From Alitta virens (lineage: Eukaryota; Annelida; Polychaeta; Phyllodocida; Nereididae), in assembly GCA_932294295.1 (NCBI GenBank), contig OW028578.1, positions 39,313,410-39,377,409 of the forward strand: a stretch of 64,000 nt of DNA, in the 5' to 3' direction. A model generated the notes under the pieces. It had not been told where the DNA came from. It ran no database searches and saw only the letters and a list, made by a program, of their open reading frames with translations. Every line of letters starts with the position of its first letter. Position 1 is the stretch's first letter. A program made the translations under genes and the position numbers. Below, one piece after another: positions 26,301 through 37,922 of this stretch.

Positions 26301-29300
26301 TGGGAGCTGGGTATATAGAATGATAGCAGAAATTTGGTAGTGTATTTATTAGATAGCCTTCTTCATTGGCTATTTAATGGTACCAAATATTGGTACTTAC
26401 TGGATAGTTAACTACCCAGCTACCTGAAATTTGTTGAGCAAAGTTAAAGTATTTTGTGGAAAATGACACATAAAAGTCTGGGAGCAGGGTATATAGAATG
26501 ATAGCAGAAATTTGGTAGTGTATGTATTAGATAGCCTGATTCATTGGCTATTTAATGGTACCAAATATTGGTGCTTACTGGATAGCTAACTACAGAGCTA
26601 CCAGAAATTTGTTGAGCAAAGTTAACTTTTTTTGTAGAAAATGACACATAAAAGTCGGGAGCTGGGTATATAGAATGATAGCAGAAATTTGGTAGTGTAT
26701 GTATTAGATAGCTTTAACTATTGGCTATTTAATGGTACCAAATATTGGCGCTTACTGGATAGCTAACTACCCAGCTACCAGAAATTTGTTAAGCAAAGTT
26801 AACTTTTTTGGTTGAAAATGCCACATAAAAGTCTGGGAGCTGGGTATATAGAATGATAGCAGAAATTTGGTAGTGTATTTATTAGATAGCCTGATTCATT
26901 GGCTATTTAATGGTACCAAATATTGGCGCTTACTGGATAGCTAACTACCGAGCTACCAGAAATTTGTTGAGCAAAGTTAACTTTTTTTGTGGAAAATGAC
27001 ACATAAAAGTCTGGGAGCTGGGTATATATAGAATGATAGCAGAAATTTGGTAGTGTATGTATTAGATAGCTTTAACTATTGGCTATTTAATGGTACCAAA
27101 TATTTGTGCTTACTGGATAGCTAACTACCCAGCTACCAGAAGTTTGTTGAGCAAAGTTAACTTTTTTGTGAAAAATGACACATAAAAGTCTGGGAGCTGG
27201 GTTTATAGAATGATAGCAGAAATTTGGTAGTGTATGTATTAGATAGCTTTAACTATTGGCTATTTAATGGTACCAAATATTGGTGCTTACTGGATGGCTA
27301 ACTACCCAGCTACCAGAAATTTGTTGAGCAAAGTTAAAATATTTTGTGGAAAATGACACATAAAAGTCTGGGAGCTGGGTTTATAGAATGATAGCAGAAA
27401 TTTGGTAGTGTACTTATTAGATAGCCTTATTCATTGGCTATTTAATGGTACCAAATATTGGCGCTTACTGGATAGCTAACTACCGAGCTACCAGAAATTT
27501 GTTGAGGAAAGTTAACTTTTTTTGTGGAAAATGACACATAAAAGTCTGGGAGCTGGGTATATGGAATGGTAGCAGAAACTTGGTAGTGTATTTATTACAT
27601 TGCCTTATTCATTGGCTATTTAATGGTACAAAATATTGTTGCATACTAGATTGCTAACTACCCAGCTACCAGAAATTTGTTGAGCAAAGTTAACTTTTTT
27701 TGTGAAAAATGACACATTAAAGTCTGGGAGCTGGGTATATAGAATGATAGCAGAAATTTGATATTGTATTTATTAGATAGCCTTATTCATTGGCTATTTA
27801 ATGGTACCAAATATTTGTGCTTACTGGATAGTTAACTACCCAGCTACCTGAAATTTGTTGAGCAAAGTTAACTTTTTTTGTGGAAAATGACACATAAAAG
27901 TCTGGAAGCTGGGTATATAGAATGATAGCAGAAATTTGGTAGTGTATTTATTAGTTAGCCTTATTCATTGGCTATTTTAATGGTACCAAATATTGGTGCT
28001 TACTGGATAGCTAACTACCCAGCTACTAGAAATTTGTTGAGCAAAGTTAAAATATTTTGTGGAAAATCACAAATAAAAGTCTGGGAGCTAGGTATATAGA
28101 ATGATAGCAGAAATTTGGTAGGGTATGTATTAGATAGCCTGATTCATTGGCTATTTAATGGTACCAAATATTGGTGCTTACTGGATGGCTAACTACCCAG
28201 CTACCAGAAATTTGTTGAGCAAAGTCAACTTTTTTGTGAAAAATGACACATAAAAGTCTGGGATCTGGGTATATAGAATGATAGCAGAAATTTGATATTG
28301 TATTTATTAGATAGCCTTATTCATTGACTATTTAATGGTACCAAATATTTGTGCTTACTGGATAGCTAACTACCCAGCTACCAGAAATTTGTTGAGCAAA
28401 GTTAAAATATTTTGTGGGAAATGACAAATAAAAGTCTGGGAGCTAGGTATATGGAATGATAGCAGAAATTTGGTAGTGTATTTATTAGATAGCCTTATTC
28501 ATTGGCTATTTAATGGTACCAAATATTTGTGCTTACTGGATGGCTAACTACCCAGCTACCAGAAATTTGTTGAGCAAAGTTAAAATATTTTGTGGAAAAT
28601 GACACATAAAAGTCTGGGAGCTGGGTATATAGAATGATAGCAGAAATTTGGTAGTGTACTTATTAGATAGCCTTATTCATTGGCTATTTAATGGTACCAA
28701 ATATTTGTGCTTACTGGATAGCTAACTACCCAGCTACAAGAAATTTGTTGAGGAAAGTTAAAATATTTTGTGGAAAATGACACATAAAAGTCTGGGAGCT
28801 GGGTATATATAGAATGATAGCGGAAATTTGGTAGTGTATGTATTAGATAGCTTTAACTATTGGCTATTTAATGGTACCAAATATTGGCGCTTACTGGATA
28901 GCTAACTACCGAGCTACCAGAAATTTGTTGAGCAAAGTTAACTTTTTTTGTTGAAAATGACACATAAAAGTCTGGGAGCTGGGTATATAGAATGATAGCA
29001 GAAATTTGGTAGTGTATGTATTAGATAGCTTTAACTAATGGCTATTTAATGGTACCAAATATTGGCGCTTACTGGATAGCTAACTACCCAGCTACCAGAA
29101 ATTTGTTGAGCAAAGTTAAAATATTTCGTGGAAAATGCCACATAAAAGTCTGGGAGCTGGGTATATGGAATGGTAGCAGAAATTTGGTAGTGTATGTATT
29201 AGATAGCCTGATTCATTGGCTATTTAATGGTACCAAATATTGGTGCTTACTGGATAGCTAACTACCGAGCTACCAGAAATTTGTTGAGCAAAGTTAACTT

Positions 29301-29744
29301 TTTTTGTAGAAAATGACACATAAAAGTCTGGGAGCTGGGTATATAGAATGATAGCAGAAATTTGGTAGTGTATTTATTACATTGCCTTATTCATTGGCTA
29401 GTTAATGGCACAAAATATTGTTGCATACTAGATTGCTAACTACCCAGCTTCCTGAAATTTGTTGAGCAAAGTTAACTTTTTGGTTGAAAATGACACATAA
29501 AAGTCTGGGAGCTGGGTATATAGAATGATAGCAGAAATTTGGTAGTGTATTTATTAGATAGCCTTCTTCATTGGCTATTTAATGGTACCAAATATTGGTA
29601 CTTACTGGATAGTTAACTACCCAGCTACCTGAAATTTGTTGAGCAAAGTTAAAGTATTTTGTGGAAAATGACACATAAAAGTCTGGGAGCAGGGTATATA
29701 GAATGATAGCAGAAATTTGGTAGTGTATGTATTAGATAGCCTGA
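23335..29744. repeat. Tandem 18-unit higher-order duplication (2 x 3205 bp)
   Basis: Copy 1 is about 23335-26539 and copy 2 about 26540-29744, and similarity runs on to about 29970. Many rare variants recur at exactly 3205 bp: AGAAGTTTGTTG (23933/27138), GCAGAAACTTGG (24371/27576), GGTAGGGTATG (24913/28118), AAAGTCAACT (25016/28221), CTAATGGCTATT (25830/29035), the stop-free unit (25844/29049), GGCACAAAATATTG (about 26202/29407) and CAGCTTCCTG (26240/29445). Copies differ at occasional bases such as GCTTGCTGG versus GCTTACTGG and TTTTGTGG versus TTTCGTGG. This is the clearest long block in the window. Confidence 0.92.
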
Positions 29745-30154
29745 TTCATTGGCTATTTAATGGTACCAAATATTGGTGCTTACTGGATAGCTAACTACAG
29801 AGCTACCAGAAATTTGTTGAGCAAAGTTAACTTTTTTTGTAGAAAATGACACATAAAAGTCGGGAGCTGGGTATATAGAATGATAGCAGAAATTTGGTAG
29901 TGTATGTATTAGATAGCTTTAACTATTGGCTATTTAATGGTACCAAATATTGGCGCTTACTGGATAGCTAACTGCCCAGCTACCAGAAATTTGTTGAGCA
30001 AAGTTAAAATATTTTGTGGAAAATGACACATAAAAGTCTGGGAGCTGGGTATATAGAATGATAGCAGAAATTTAGTAGTGTATGTATTAGATAGCCGGAT
30101 TCATTGGCTATTTAATGGTACCAAATATTGGTGCTTACTGGATAGCTAACTACA

Positions 30155-30190
30155 GAGCTACCAGAAATTTGTAGAAAATGACACATAAAA
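30155..30190. other. 23-bp deletion inside a satellite unit
   Basis: This unit reads AGAAATTTGTAGAAAATG. The matching unit at about 23398-23440 reads AAATTTG, then TTGAGCAAAG and GTTAACTTATTTTG, then TAGAAAATG. Twenty-three bases are missing. The break points share a short TTTG(T) motif at both ends of the lost stretch, so slippage or microhomology-mediated deletion explains it. The unit is about 155 bp, the largest within-unit deletion I noticed. The rest of the unit, including the right dyad arm in its GTCGGG form, is intact. Confidence 0.88.
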
Positions 30191-32079
30191 GTCGGGAGCT
30201 GGGTATATAGAATGATAGCAGAAATTTGGTAGTGTATGTATTAGATAGCTTTAACTATTGGCTATTTAATGGTACCAAATATTGGCGCTTACTGGATAGC
30301 TAACTACCCAGCTACCAGAAATTTGTTAAGCAAAGTTAACTTTTTTGGTTGAAAATGCCATATAAAAGTCTGGGAGCTGGGTATATAGAATGATAGCAGA
30401 AATTTGGTAGTGTATTTATTAGATAGCCTGATTCATTGGCTATTTAATGGTACCAAATATTGGCGCTTACTGGATAGCTAACTACCGAGCTACCAGAAAT
30501 TTGTTGAGCAAAGTTAACTTTTTTTGTGGAAAATGACACATAAAAGTCTGGGAGCTGGGTATATATAGAATGATAGCAGAAATTTGGTAGTGTATGTATT
30601 AGATAGCTTTAACTATTGGCTATTTAATGGTACCAAATATTTGTGCTTACTGGATAGCTAACTACCCAGCTACCAGAAGTTTGTTGAGCAAAGTTAACTT
30701 TTTTGTGAAAAATGACACATAAAAGTCTGGGAGCTGGGTTTATAGAATGATAGCAGAAATTTGGTAGTGTATGTATTAGATAGCTTTAACTATTGGTTAT
30801 TTAATGGTACCAAATATTGGTGCTTACTGGATGGCTAACTACCCAGCTACCAGAAATTTGTTGAGCAAAGTTAAAATATTTTGTGGAAAATGACACATAA
30901 AAGTCTGGGAGCTGGGTTTATAGAATGATAGCAGAAATTTGGTAGTGTACTTATTAGATAGCCTTATTCATTGGCTATTTAATGGTATCAAATATTTGTG
31001 CTTACTGGATAGCTAACTACCCAGCTACAAGAAATTTGTTGAGGAAAGTTAACTTTTTTGTGGAAAATGACACATAAAAGTCTGGGAGCTGGGTATATAT
31101 AGAATGATAGCAGAAATTTGGTAGTGTATGTATTAGATAGCTTTAACTATTGGCTATTTAATGGTACCAAATATTGGCGCTTACTGGATAGCTAACTACC
31201 CAGCTACCAGAAATTTGTTGAGCAAAGTTAAAATATTTTGTGGAAAATGCCACATAAAAGTCTGGGAGCTGGGTATATGGAATGGTAGCAGAAACTTGGT
31301 AGTGTCTTTATTACATTGCCTTATTCATTGGCTATTTATTGGTACAAAATATTGTTGCATACTAGATTGCTAACTACCCAGCTACCAGAAATTTGTTGAG
31401 CAAAGTTAACTTTTTTTGTGAAAAATGACACATTAAAGTCTGGGAGCTGGGTATATAGAATGATAGCAGAAAGTTGATATTGTATTTATTAGATAGCCTT
31501 ATTCATTGGCTATTTTAATGGTACCAAATATTGGTGCTTACTGGATAGCTAACTACCCAGCTACTAGAAATTTGTTGAGCAAAGTTAAAATATTTTGTGG
31601 AAAATGACAAATAAAAGTCTGGGAGCTAGGTATATAGAATGATAGCAGAAATTTGGTAGGGTATGTATTAGATAGCCTGATTCATTGGCTATTTAATGGT
31701 ACCAAATATTGGTGCTTACTGGATGGCTAACTACCCAGCTACCAGAAATTTGTTGAGCAAAGTTAAAATATTTTGTGGAAAATGACACATAAAAGTCTGG
31801 GAGCTGGGTATATAGAATGATAGCAGAAATTTGGTAGTGTACTTATTAGATAGCCTTATTCATTGGCTAGTTAATGTTACCAAATATTTGTGCTTACTGG
31901 ATAGCTAACTACCCAGCTACAAGAAATTTGTTGAGGAAAGTTAAAATATTTTGTGGAAAATGACACATAAAAGTCTGGGAGCTGGGTATATATAGAATGA
32001 TAGCGGAAATTTGGTAGTGTATGTATTAGATAGCTTTAACTATTGGCTATTTAATGGTACCAAATATTGGTGCTTACTG

Positions 32080-32211
32080 GATAGCTAACTACCCAGCTAC
32101 CAGAAATTTGTTGAGCAAAGTTAACTTTTTTGTGAAAAATGACACATAAAAGTCTGGGAGCTGGGTATATAGAATGATAGCAGAAATTTGATATTGTATT
32201 TATTAGATAGC
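32080..32211 (+). repeat. Internal direct repeats GATAGC x3 and CAGAAATTTG x2
   Basis: Inside the unit GATAGC occurs at 32080, 32176 and 32206, and CAGAAATTTG occurs at 32101 and 32181. The first GATAGC is separated from CAGAAATTTG by about 15 bases of the left dyad arm. The second pair overlaps directly as GATAGCAGAAATTTG. This could mean that the 178-bp unit arose from a shorter internal duplication, with the dyad arm inserted into or lost from one half. The repeats are short and the rest of the two halves do not align by eye, so the origin is a suggestion only. Confidence 0.6.
32090..32167. other. Imperfect inverted repeat (dyad) present in most units
   Basis: The left arm TACCCAGCTACCAGA (32090-32104) and right arm TCTGGGAGCTGGGTA (32153-32167) are complementary at 14 of 15 positions. 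The single mismatch faces the A after AGCT with the G before AGCT. The loop is 48 nt here and about 49 nt in the consensus. Nine base pairs (TACCCAGCT with AGCTGGGTA) are perfect. The same arms sit at consensus 46-60 and 110-124 of most units, so the array holds hundreds of potential hairpins or cruciforms. Subtypes with TACCGAGCT, TACAGAGCT, GAGCAGGG or GTCGGG lose one or two pairs without a visible compensating change. The dyad is seen directly; in vivo extrusion or protein binding is inference. Confidence 0.85.
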
Positions 32212-32939
32212 CTTATTCATTGACTATTTAATGGTACCAAATATTTGTGCTTACTGGATAGCTAACTACCCAGCTACCAGAAATTTGTTGAGCAAAGTTA
32301 AAATATTTTGTGGGAAATGACAAATAAAAGTCTGGGAGCTAGGTATATAGAATGATAGCAGAAATTTGGTAGTGTATTTATTAGATAGCCTTATTCATTG
32401 GCTATTTAATGGTACCAAATATTTGTGCCTACTGGATGGCTAACTACCCAGCTACCAGAAATTTGTTGAGCAAAGTTAAAATATTTTGTGGAAAATGACA
32501 CATAAAAGTCTGGGAGCTGGGTATATAGAATGATAGCAGAAATTTGGTAGTATACTTATTAGATAGCCTTATTCATTGGCTATTTAATGGTACCAAATAT
32601 TTGTGCTTACTGGATAGCTAACTACCCAGCTACAAGAAATTTGTTGAGGAAAGTTAAAATATTTTGTGGAAAATGACACATAAAAGTCTGGGAGCTGGGT
32701 ATATATAGAATGATAGCGGAAATTTGGTAGTGTATGTATTAGATAGCTTTAACTATTGGCTATTTAATGGTACCAAATATTGGCGCTTACTGGATAGCTA
32801 ACTACCGAGCTACCAGAAATTTGTTGAGCAAAGTTAACTTTTTTTGTTGAAAATGACACATAAAAGTCTGGGAGCTGGGTATAAAGAATGATAGCAGAAA
32901 TTTGGTAGTGTATGTATTAGATAGCTTTAACTAATGGCT

Positions 32940-33480
32940 ATTTAATGGTACCAAATATTGGCGCTTACTGGATAGCTAACTACCCAGCTACCAGAAATTT
33001 GTTGAGCAAAGTTAAAATATTTTGTGGAAAATGCCACATAAAAGTCTGGGAGCTGGGTATATGGAATGGTAGCAGAAATTTGGTAGTGTATGTATTAGAT
33101 AGCCTGATTCATTGGCTATTTAATGGTACCAAATATTGGTGCTTACTGGATAGCTAACTACCGAGCTACCAGAAATTTGTTGAGCAAAGTTAAAATATTT
33201 TGTGGAAAATGCCACATAAAAGTCTGGGAGCTGGGTATATGGAATGGTAGCAGAAATTTATTGGTGTATTTATTACATTGCCTTATTCATTGGCTATTTA
33301 ATGGTACCAAATATTGGCGCTTACTGGATAGCTAACTACCCAGCTACCAGAAATTTGTTGAGCAAAGTTAAAATATTTTGTGGAAAATGCCACATAAAAG
33401 TCTGGGAGCTGGGTATATAGAATGATAGCAGAAATTTGATATTGTATTTATTAGATAGCCTTATGCATTGGCTATTTAAT
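32940..33480. repeat. Run of three units of the ATGCCACAT subtype
   Basis: Units starting near 32938, 33116 and 33293 all carry ATGCCACAT at consensus 97-105, whereas elsewhere this subtype normally occurs singly. The first two also have TATATGGAATGG, and their 70-codon open frames start 178 bp apart (32945 and 33123). The third reverts to TATATAGAATG. The second has GAAATTTATTGG in place of GAAATTTGGTAG. A single-unit unequal exchange with later substitutions explains the run. Confidence 0.75.
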
Positions 33481-36400
33481 GGTACCAAATATTTGTGCTT
33501 ACTGGATAGTTAACTACCCAGCTAACTGAAATTTGTTGAGCAAAGTTAAAGTATTTTGTGGAAAATGACACATAAAAGTCTGGGAGCAGGGTATATAGAA
33601 TGATAGCAGAAATTTGGTAGTGTATGTATTAGATAGCCTGATTCATTGGCTATTTAATGGTACCAACTATTGGTGCTTACTGGATAGCCAACTACAGAGC
33701 TACCAGAAATTTATTGAGCAAAGTTAATTTTTTTGTAGAAAATGACACATAAAAGTCGGGAGCTGGGTATATAGAATGATAGCAGAAATTTGGTAGTGTA
33801 TGTATTAGATAGCTTTAACTATTGGCTATTTAATGGTACCAAATTTTTGTGCTTACTGGATAGCTAACTACCCAGCTACAAGAAATTTTTTGAGCAAAGT
33901 TAAAATATTTTGTCGAAAATGACACATAAAAGTCTGCGAGCTGGGTATATAGAATGATAGCAGAAATTTGGTAGTGTATTTATTAGATAGCCTTATTCAT
34001 TGGCTATTTAATGGTACCAAATATTTGTGCTTACTGGATGGCTAACTACCCAGCTACCAGAAATTTGTTAAGCAAAGTTAAAATATTTTGTGGAAAATGA
34101 CACATAAAAGTCTGGGAGCTGGGTATATAGAATGATAGCAGAAATTTGGTAGTGTACTTATTAGATAGCCTTATTCATTGGCTATTTAATGGTACCAAAT
34201 ATTTGTGCTTACTGGATAGCTAACTACCCAGCTACAAGAAATTTGTTGAGGAAAGTTAAAATATTTTGTGGAAAATGACACATAAAAGTCTGGGAGCTGG
34301 GTATATATAGAATGATAGCGGAAATTTGGTAGTGTATGTATTAGATAGCTTTAACTATTGGCTATTTAATGGTACCAAATATTGGCGCTTACTGGATAGC
34401 TAACTACCCAGCTACCAGAAATTTGTTGAGCAAAGTTAACTTTTTTGTGAAAAATGACACATAAAAGTCTGGGAGCTGGGTATATAGAATGATAGCAGAA
34501 ATTTGATATTGTATTTATTAGATAGCCTTATTCATTTACTATTTAATGGTACCAAATATTTGTGCTTACTGGATAGCTAACTACCCAGCTACCAGAAATT
34601 TGTTGAGCAAAGTTAAAATATTTTGTGGGAAATGACACATAAAAGTCTGGGAGCTGGGTATATAGAATGATAGCAGAAATTTGGTAGTGTACTTATTAGA
34701 TAGCCTGATTCATTGGCTATTTAATGGTACCAAATATTGGTGCTTACCGGATAGCTAACTACCGAGCTACCAGAAATTTGTTGAGCAAAGTTAACTTTTT
34801 TTGTAGAAAATGACACATAAAAGTCTGGGAGCTGGGTATATAGAATGATAGCAGAAATTTGGTAGTGTATTTATTACATTGCCTTATTCATTGGCTAGTT
34901 AATGGTACAAAATATTGTTGCATACTAGATTGCTAACTACCCAGCTTCCTGAAATTTGTTGAGCAAAGTTAACTTTTTGGTTGAAAATGACACATAAAAG
35001 TCTGGGAGCTGGGTATATAGAATGATAGCAGAAATTTGGTAGTGTATTTATTAGATAGCCTTCTTCATTGGCTATTTAATGGTACCAAATATTGGTACTT
35101 ACTGGATAGTTAACTACCCATCTACCTGAAATTTGTTGAGCAAAGTTAAAGTATTTTGTGGAAAATGACACATAAAAGTCTGGGAGCAGGGTATATAGAA
35201 TGATAGCAGAAATTTGGTAGTGTATGTATTAGATAGCCTGATTCATTGGTTATTTAATGGTACCAAATATTGGTGCTTACTGGATAGCTAACTACAGAGC
35301 TACCAGAAATTTGTTGAGCAAAGTTAACTTTTTTTGTAGAAAATGACACATAAAAGTCGGGAGCTGGGTATATAGAATGATAGCAGAAATTTGGTAGTGT
35401 ATGTATTAGATAGCTTTAACTATTGGCTATTTAATGGTACCAAATATTGGCGCTTACTGGATAGCTAACTACCCAGCTACCAGAAATTTGTTGAGCAAAG
35501 TTAAAATATTTTGTGGAAAATGACACATAAAAGTCTGGGAGCTGGGTATATAGAATGATAGCAGAAATTTAGTAGTGTATGTATTAGATAGCCGGATTCA
35601 TTGGCTATTTAATGGTATCAAATATTGGCGCTTACTGGATAGCTAACTACCCAGCTACCAGAAATTTGTTGAGCAAAGTTAACTTTTTTTGTGGAAAATG
35701 ACACATAAAAGTCTGGGAGCTGGGTATATAGAATGATAGCAGAAATTTGTTAGTGTATGTATTAGATAGCTTTAACTATTGGCTATTTAATGGTACCAAA
35801 TATTGGCGCTTACTGGATAGCTAACTACCCAGCTACCAGAAATTTGTTGAGCAAAGTTAAAATATTTTGTGGAAAATGCCACAAAAAAGTCTGGGAGCTG
35901 GGTATATGGAATGGTAGCAGAAATTTGGTAGTGTATTTATTACATTGCCTTATTCATTGGCTATTTAATGGTACAAAATATTGTTGCATACTAGATTGCT
36001 AACTACCCAGCTACCAGAAATTTGTTGAGCAAAGTTAACTTTTTTGTGAAAAATGACACATAAAAGTCTGGGAGCTGGGTATATAGAATGATAGCAGAAA
36101 TTTGATATTGTATTTATTAGATAGCCTTATTCATTTACTATTTAATGGTACCAAATATTTGTGCTTACTGGATAGCTAACTACCCAGCTACCAGAAATTT
36201 GTTGAGCAAAGTTAAAATATTTTGTGGGAAATGACACATACAAGTCTGGGAGCTGGGTATATAGAATGAAGGCAGAAATTTGGTAGTGTATGTATTAGAT
36301 AGCCTGATTCATTGGCTATTTAATGGTACCAAATATTGGTGCTTACCGGATAGCTAACTACCGAGCTACCAAAAATTTGTTGAGCAAAGTTAACTTTTTT

Positions 36401-37922
36401 TGTAGAAAATGACACATAAAAGTCTGGGAGCTGGGTATATAGAATGATAGCAGAAATTTGGTAGTGTATTTATTACATTGCCTTATTCATTGGCTAGTTA
36501 ATGGTACAAAATATTGTTGCATACTAGATTGCTAACTACCCAGCTTCCTGAAATTTGTTGAGCAAAGTTAACTTTTTGGTTGAAAATGACACATAAAAGT
36601 CTGGGAGCTGGGTATATAGAATGATAGCAGAAATTTGGTAGTGTATTTATTAGATAGCCTTCTTCATTGGCTATTTAATGGTACCAAATATTGGTACTTA
36701 CTGGATAGTTAACTACCCATCTACCTGAAATTTGTTGAGCAAAGTTAAAGTATTTTGTGGAAAATGACACATAAAAGTCTGGGAGCAGGGTATATAGAAT
36801 GATAGCAGAAATTTGGTAGTGTATGTATTAGATAGCCTGATTCATTGGCTATTTAATGGTACCAAATATTGGTGCTTACTGGATAGCTAACTACAGAGCT
36901 ACCAGAAATTTGTTGAGGAAAGTTAACTTTTTTTGTAGAAAATGACACATAAAAGTCGGGAGCTGGGTATATAGAATGATAGCAGAAATTTGGTAGTGTA
37001 TGTATTAGATAGCTTTAACTATTGGCTATTTAATGGTACCAAATATTGGCGCTTACTGGATAGCTAACTACCCAGCTACCAGAAATTTGTTGAGCAAAGT
37101 TAACTTTTTTGTGAAAAATGACACATAAAAGTCTGGGAGCTGGGTATATAGAATGATAGCAGAAATTTGATATTGTATTTATTAGATAGCCTTATTCATT
37201 GACTATTTAATGGTACCAAATATTTGTGCTTACTGGATAGCTAACTACCCAGCTACCAGAAATTTGTTGAGCAAAGTTAAAATATTTTGTGGGAAATGAC
37301 AAATAAAAGTCTGGGAGCTAGGTATATAGAATGATAGCAGAAATTTGGTAGTGTATTTATTAGATAGCCTTATTCATTGGCTATTTAATGGTACCAAATA
37401 TTTGTGCTTACTGGATGGCTAACTACCCAGCTACCAGAAATTTGTTGAGCAAAGTTAAAATATTTTGTGGAAAATGACACATAAAAGTCTGGGAGCTGGG
37501 TATATAGAATGATAGCAGAAATTTGGTAGTGTACTTATTAGATAGCCTTATTCATTGGCTATTTAATGGTACCAAATATTTGTGCTTACTGGATAGCTAA
37601 CTACCCAGCTACAAGAAATTTGTTGAGGAAAGTTAAAATATTTTGTGGAAAATGACACATAAAAGTCTGGGAGCTGGGTATATATAGAATGATAGCGGAA
37701 ATTTGGTAGTGTATGTATTAGATAGCTTTAACTATTGGCTATTTAATGGTACCAAATATTGGCGCTTACTGGATAGCTAACTACCGAGCTACCAGAAATT
37801 TGTTGAGCAAAGTTAACTTTTTTTGTTGAAAATGACACATAAAAGTCTGGGAGCTGGGTATATAGAATGATAGCAGAAATTTGGTAGTGTATGTATTAGA
37901 TAGCTTTAACTATTGGCTATTT
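33300..37922. repeat. 26-unit higher-order block, copy 1, with nested 9-unit duplication
   Basis: This block recurs at 37923 onward at a shift of 4623 bp. Markers are GCTAACTGAAATT (33521/38144), ACCAACTATTGG (33662/38285), CATTTACTATT (34533/39156), TTACCGGATAG (34747/39370), CCATCTACCTG (35119/39742) and ATGCCACAAAAAAG (stop-free unit 35790/40413). Nested inside, 34402-35501 recurs at 36001-37100 at 1599 bp: CATTTACTATT 34533/36132, TTACCGG 34747/36346, CCATCTACC 35119/36718. The last part, 37100-37922, resembles 32120 onward at about 4980 bp. Confidence 0.88.

Larger units (their letters stand above)
32045..32221 (+). repeat. Representative satellite unit (phase reference)
   Basis: This unit is close to the window consensus and serves as a coordinate reference. 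GGCTATTTAATGG opens it. The KpnI site GGTACC follows, then the AT-rich stretch with AAATATTGG, then GATAGC (32080-32085). The left arm of the dyad is 32090-32104 and the first CAGAAATTTG is 32101-32110. A GTTAAC plus T-tract segment follows. The right arm of the dyad is 32153-32167, the second GATAGC is 32176-32181, the second CAGAAATTTG is 32181-32190 and the third GATAGC is 32206-32211. This copy is 177 bp because its T tract is one base short. It carries the T-tract form of the variable segment; roughly half of the units instead have AATATTTT there. Confidence 0.95.
29745..33300. repeat. Satellite stretch derived from the preceding 18-unit block
   Basis: This repeats material from the 23.3-29.7 kb block with changed spacing. 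AGAAGTTTGTTG at 30675 is 3537 bp after 27138, which equals 20 units minus the small deletion near 30170. GGTAGGGTATG at 31656 is 3538 bp after 28118, and CTAATGGCTA at 32931 is about 3896 bp after its partner. Spacing changes in steps of whole units show gains and losses by unequal exchange. A unit near 31344 reads GGCTATTTATTGGTAC. No gene is seen. Confidence 0.75.

Noticed and set aside
32105..32121. Resemblance of TTTGTTGAGCAAAG to a CENP-B box
   Set aside because: The spacing of TTnG and the A-rich core is similar, but both essential CpG-containing parts (TTCG and CGGG) are missing. Not supported as a CENP-B binding site.
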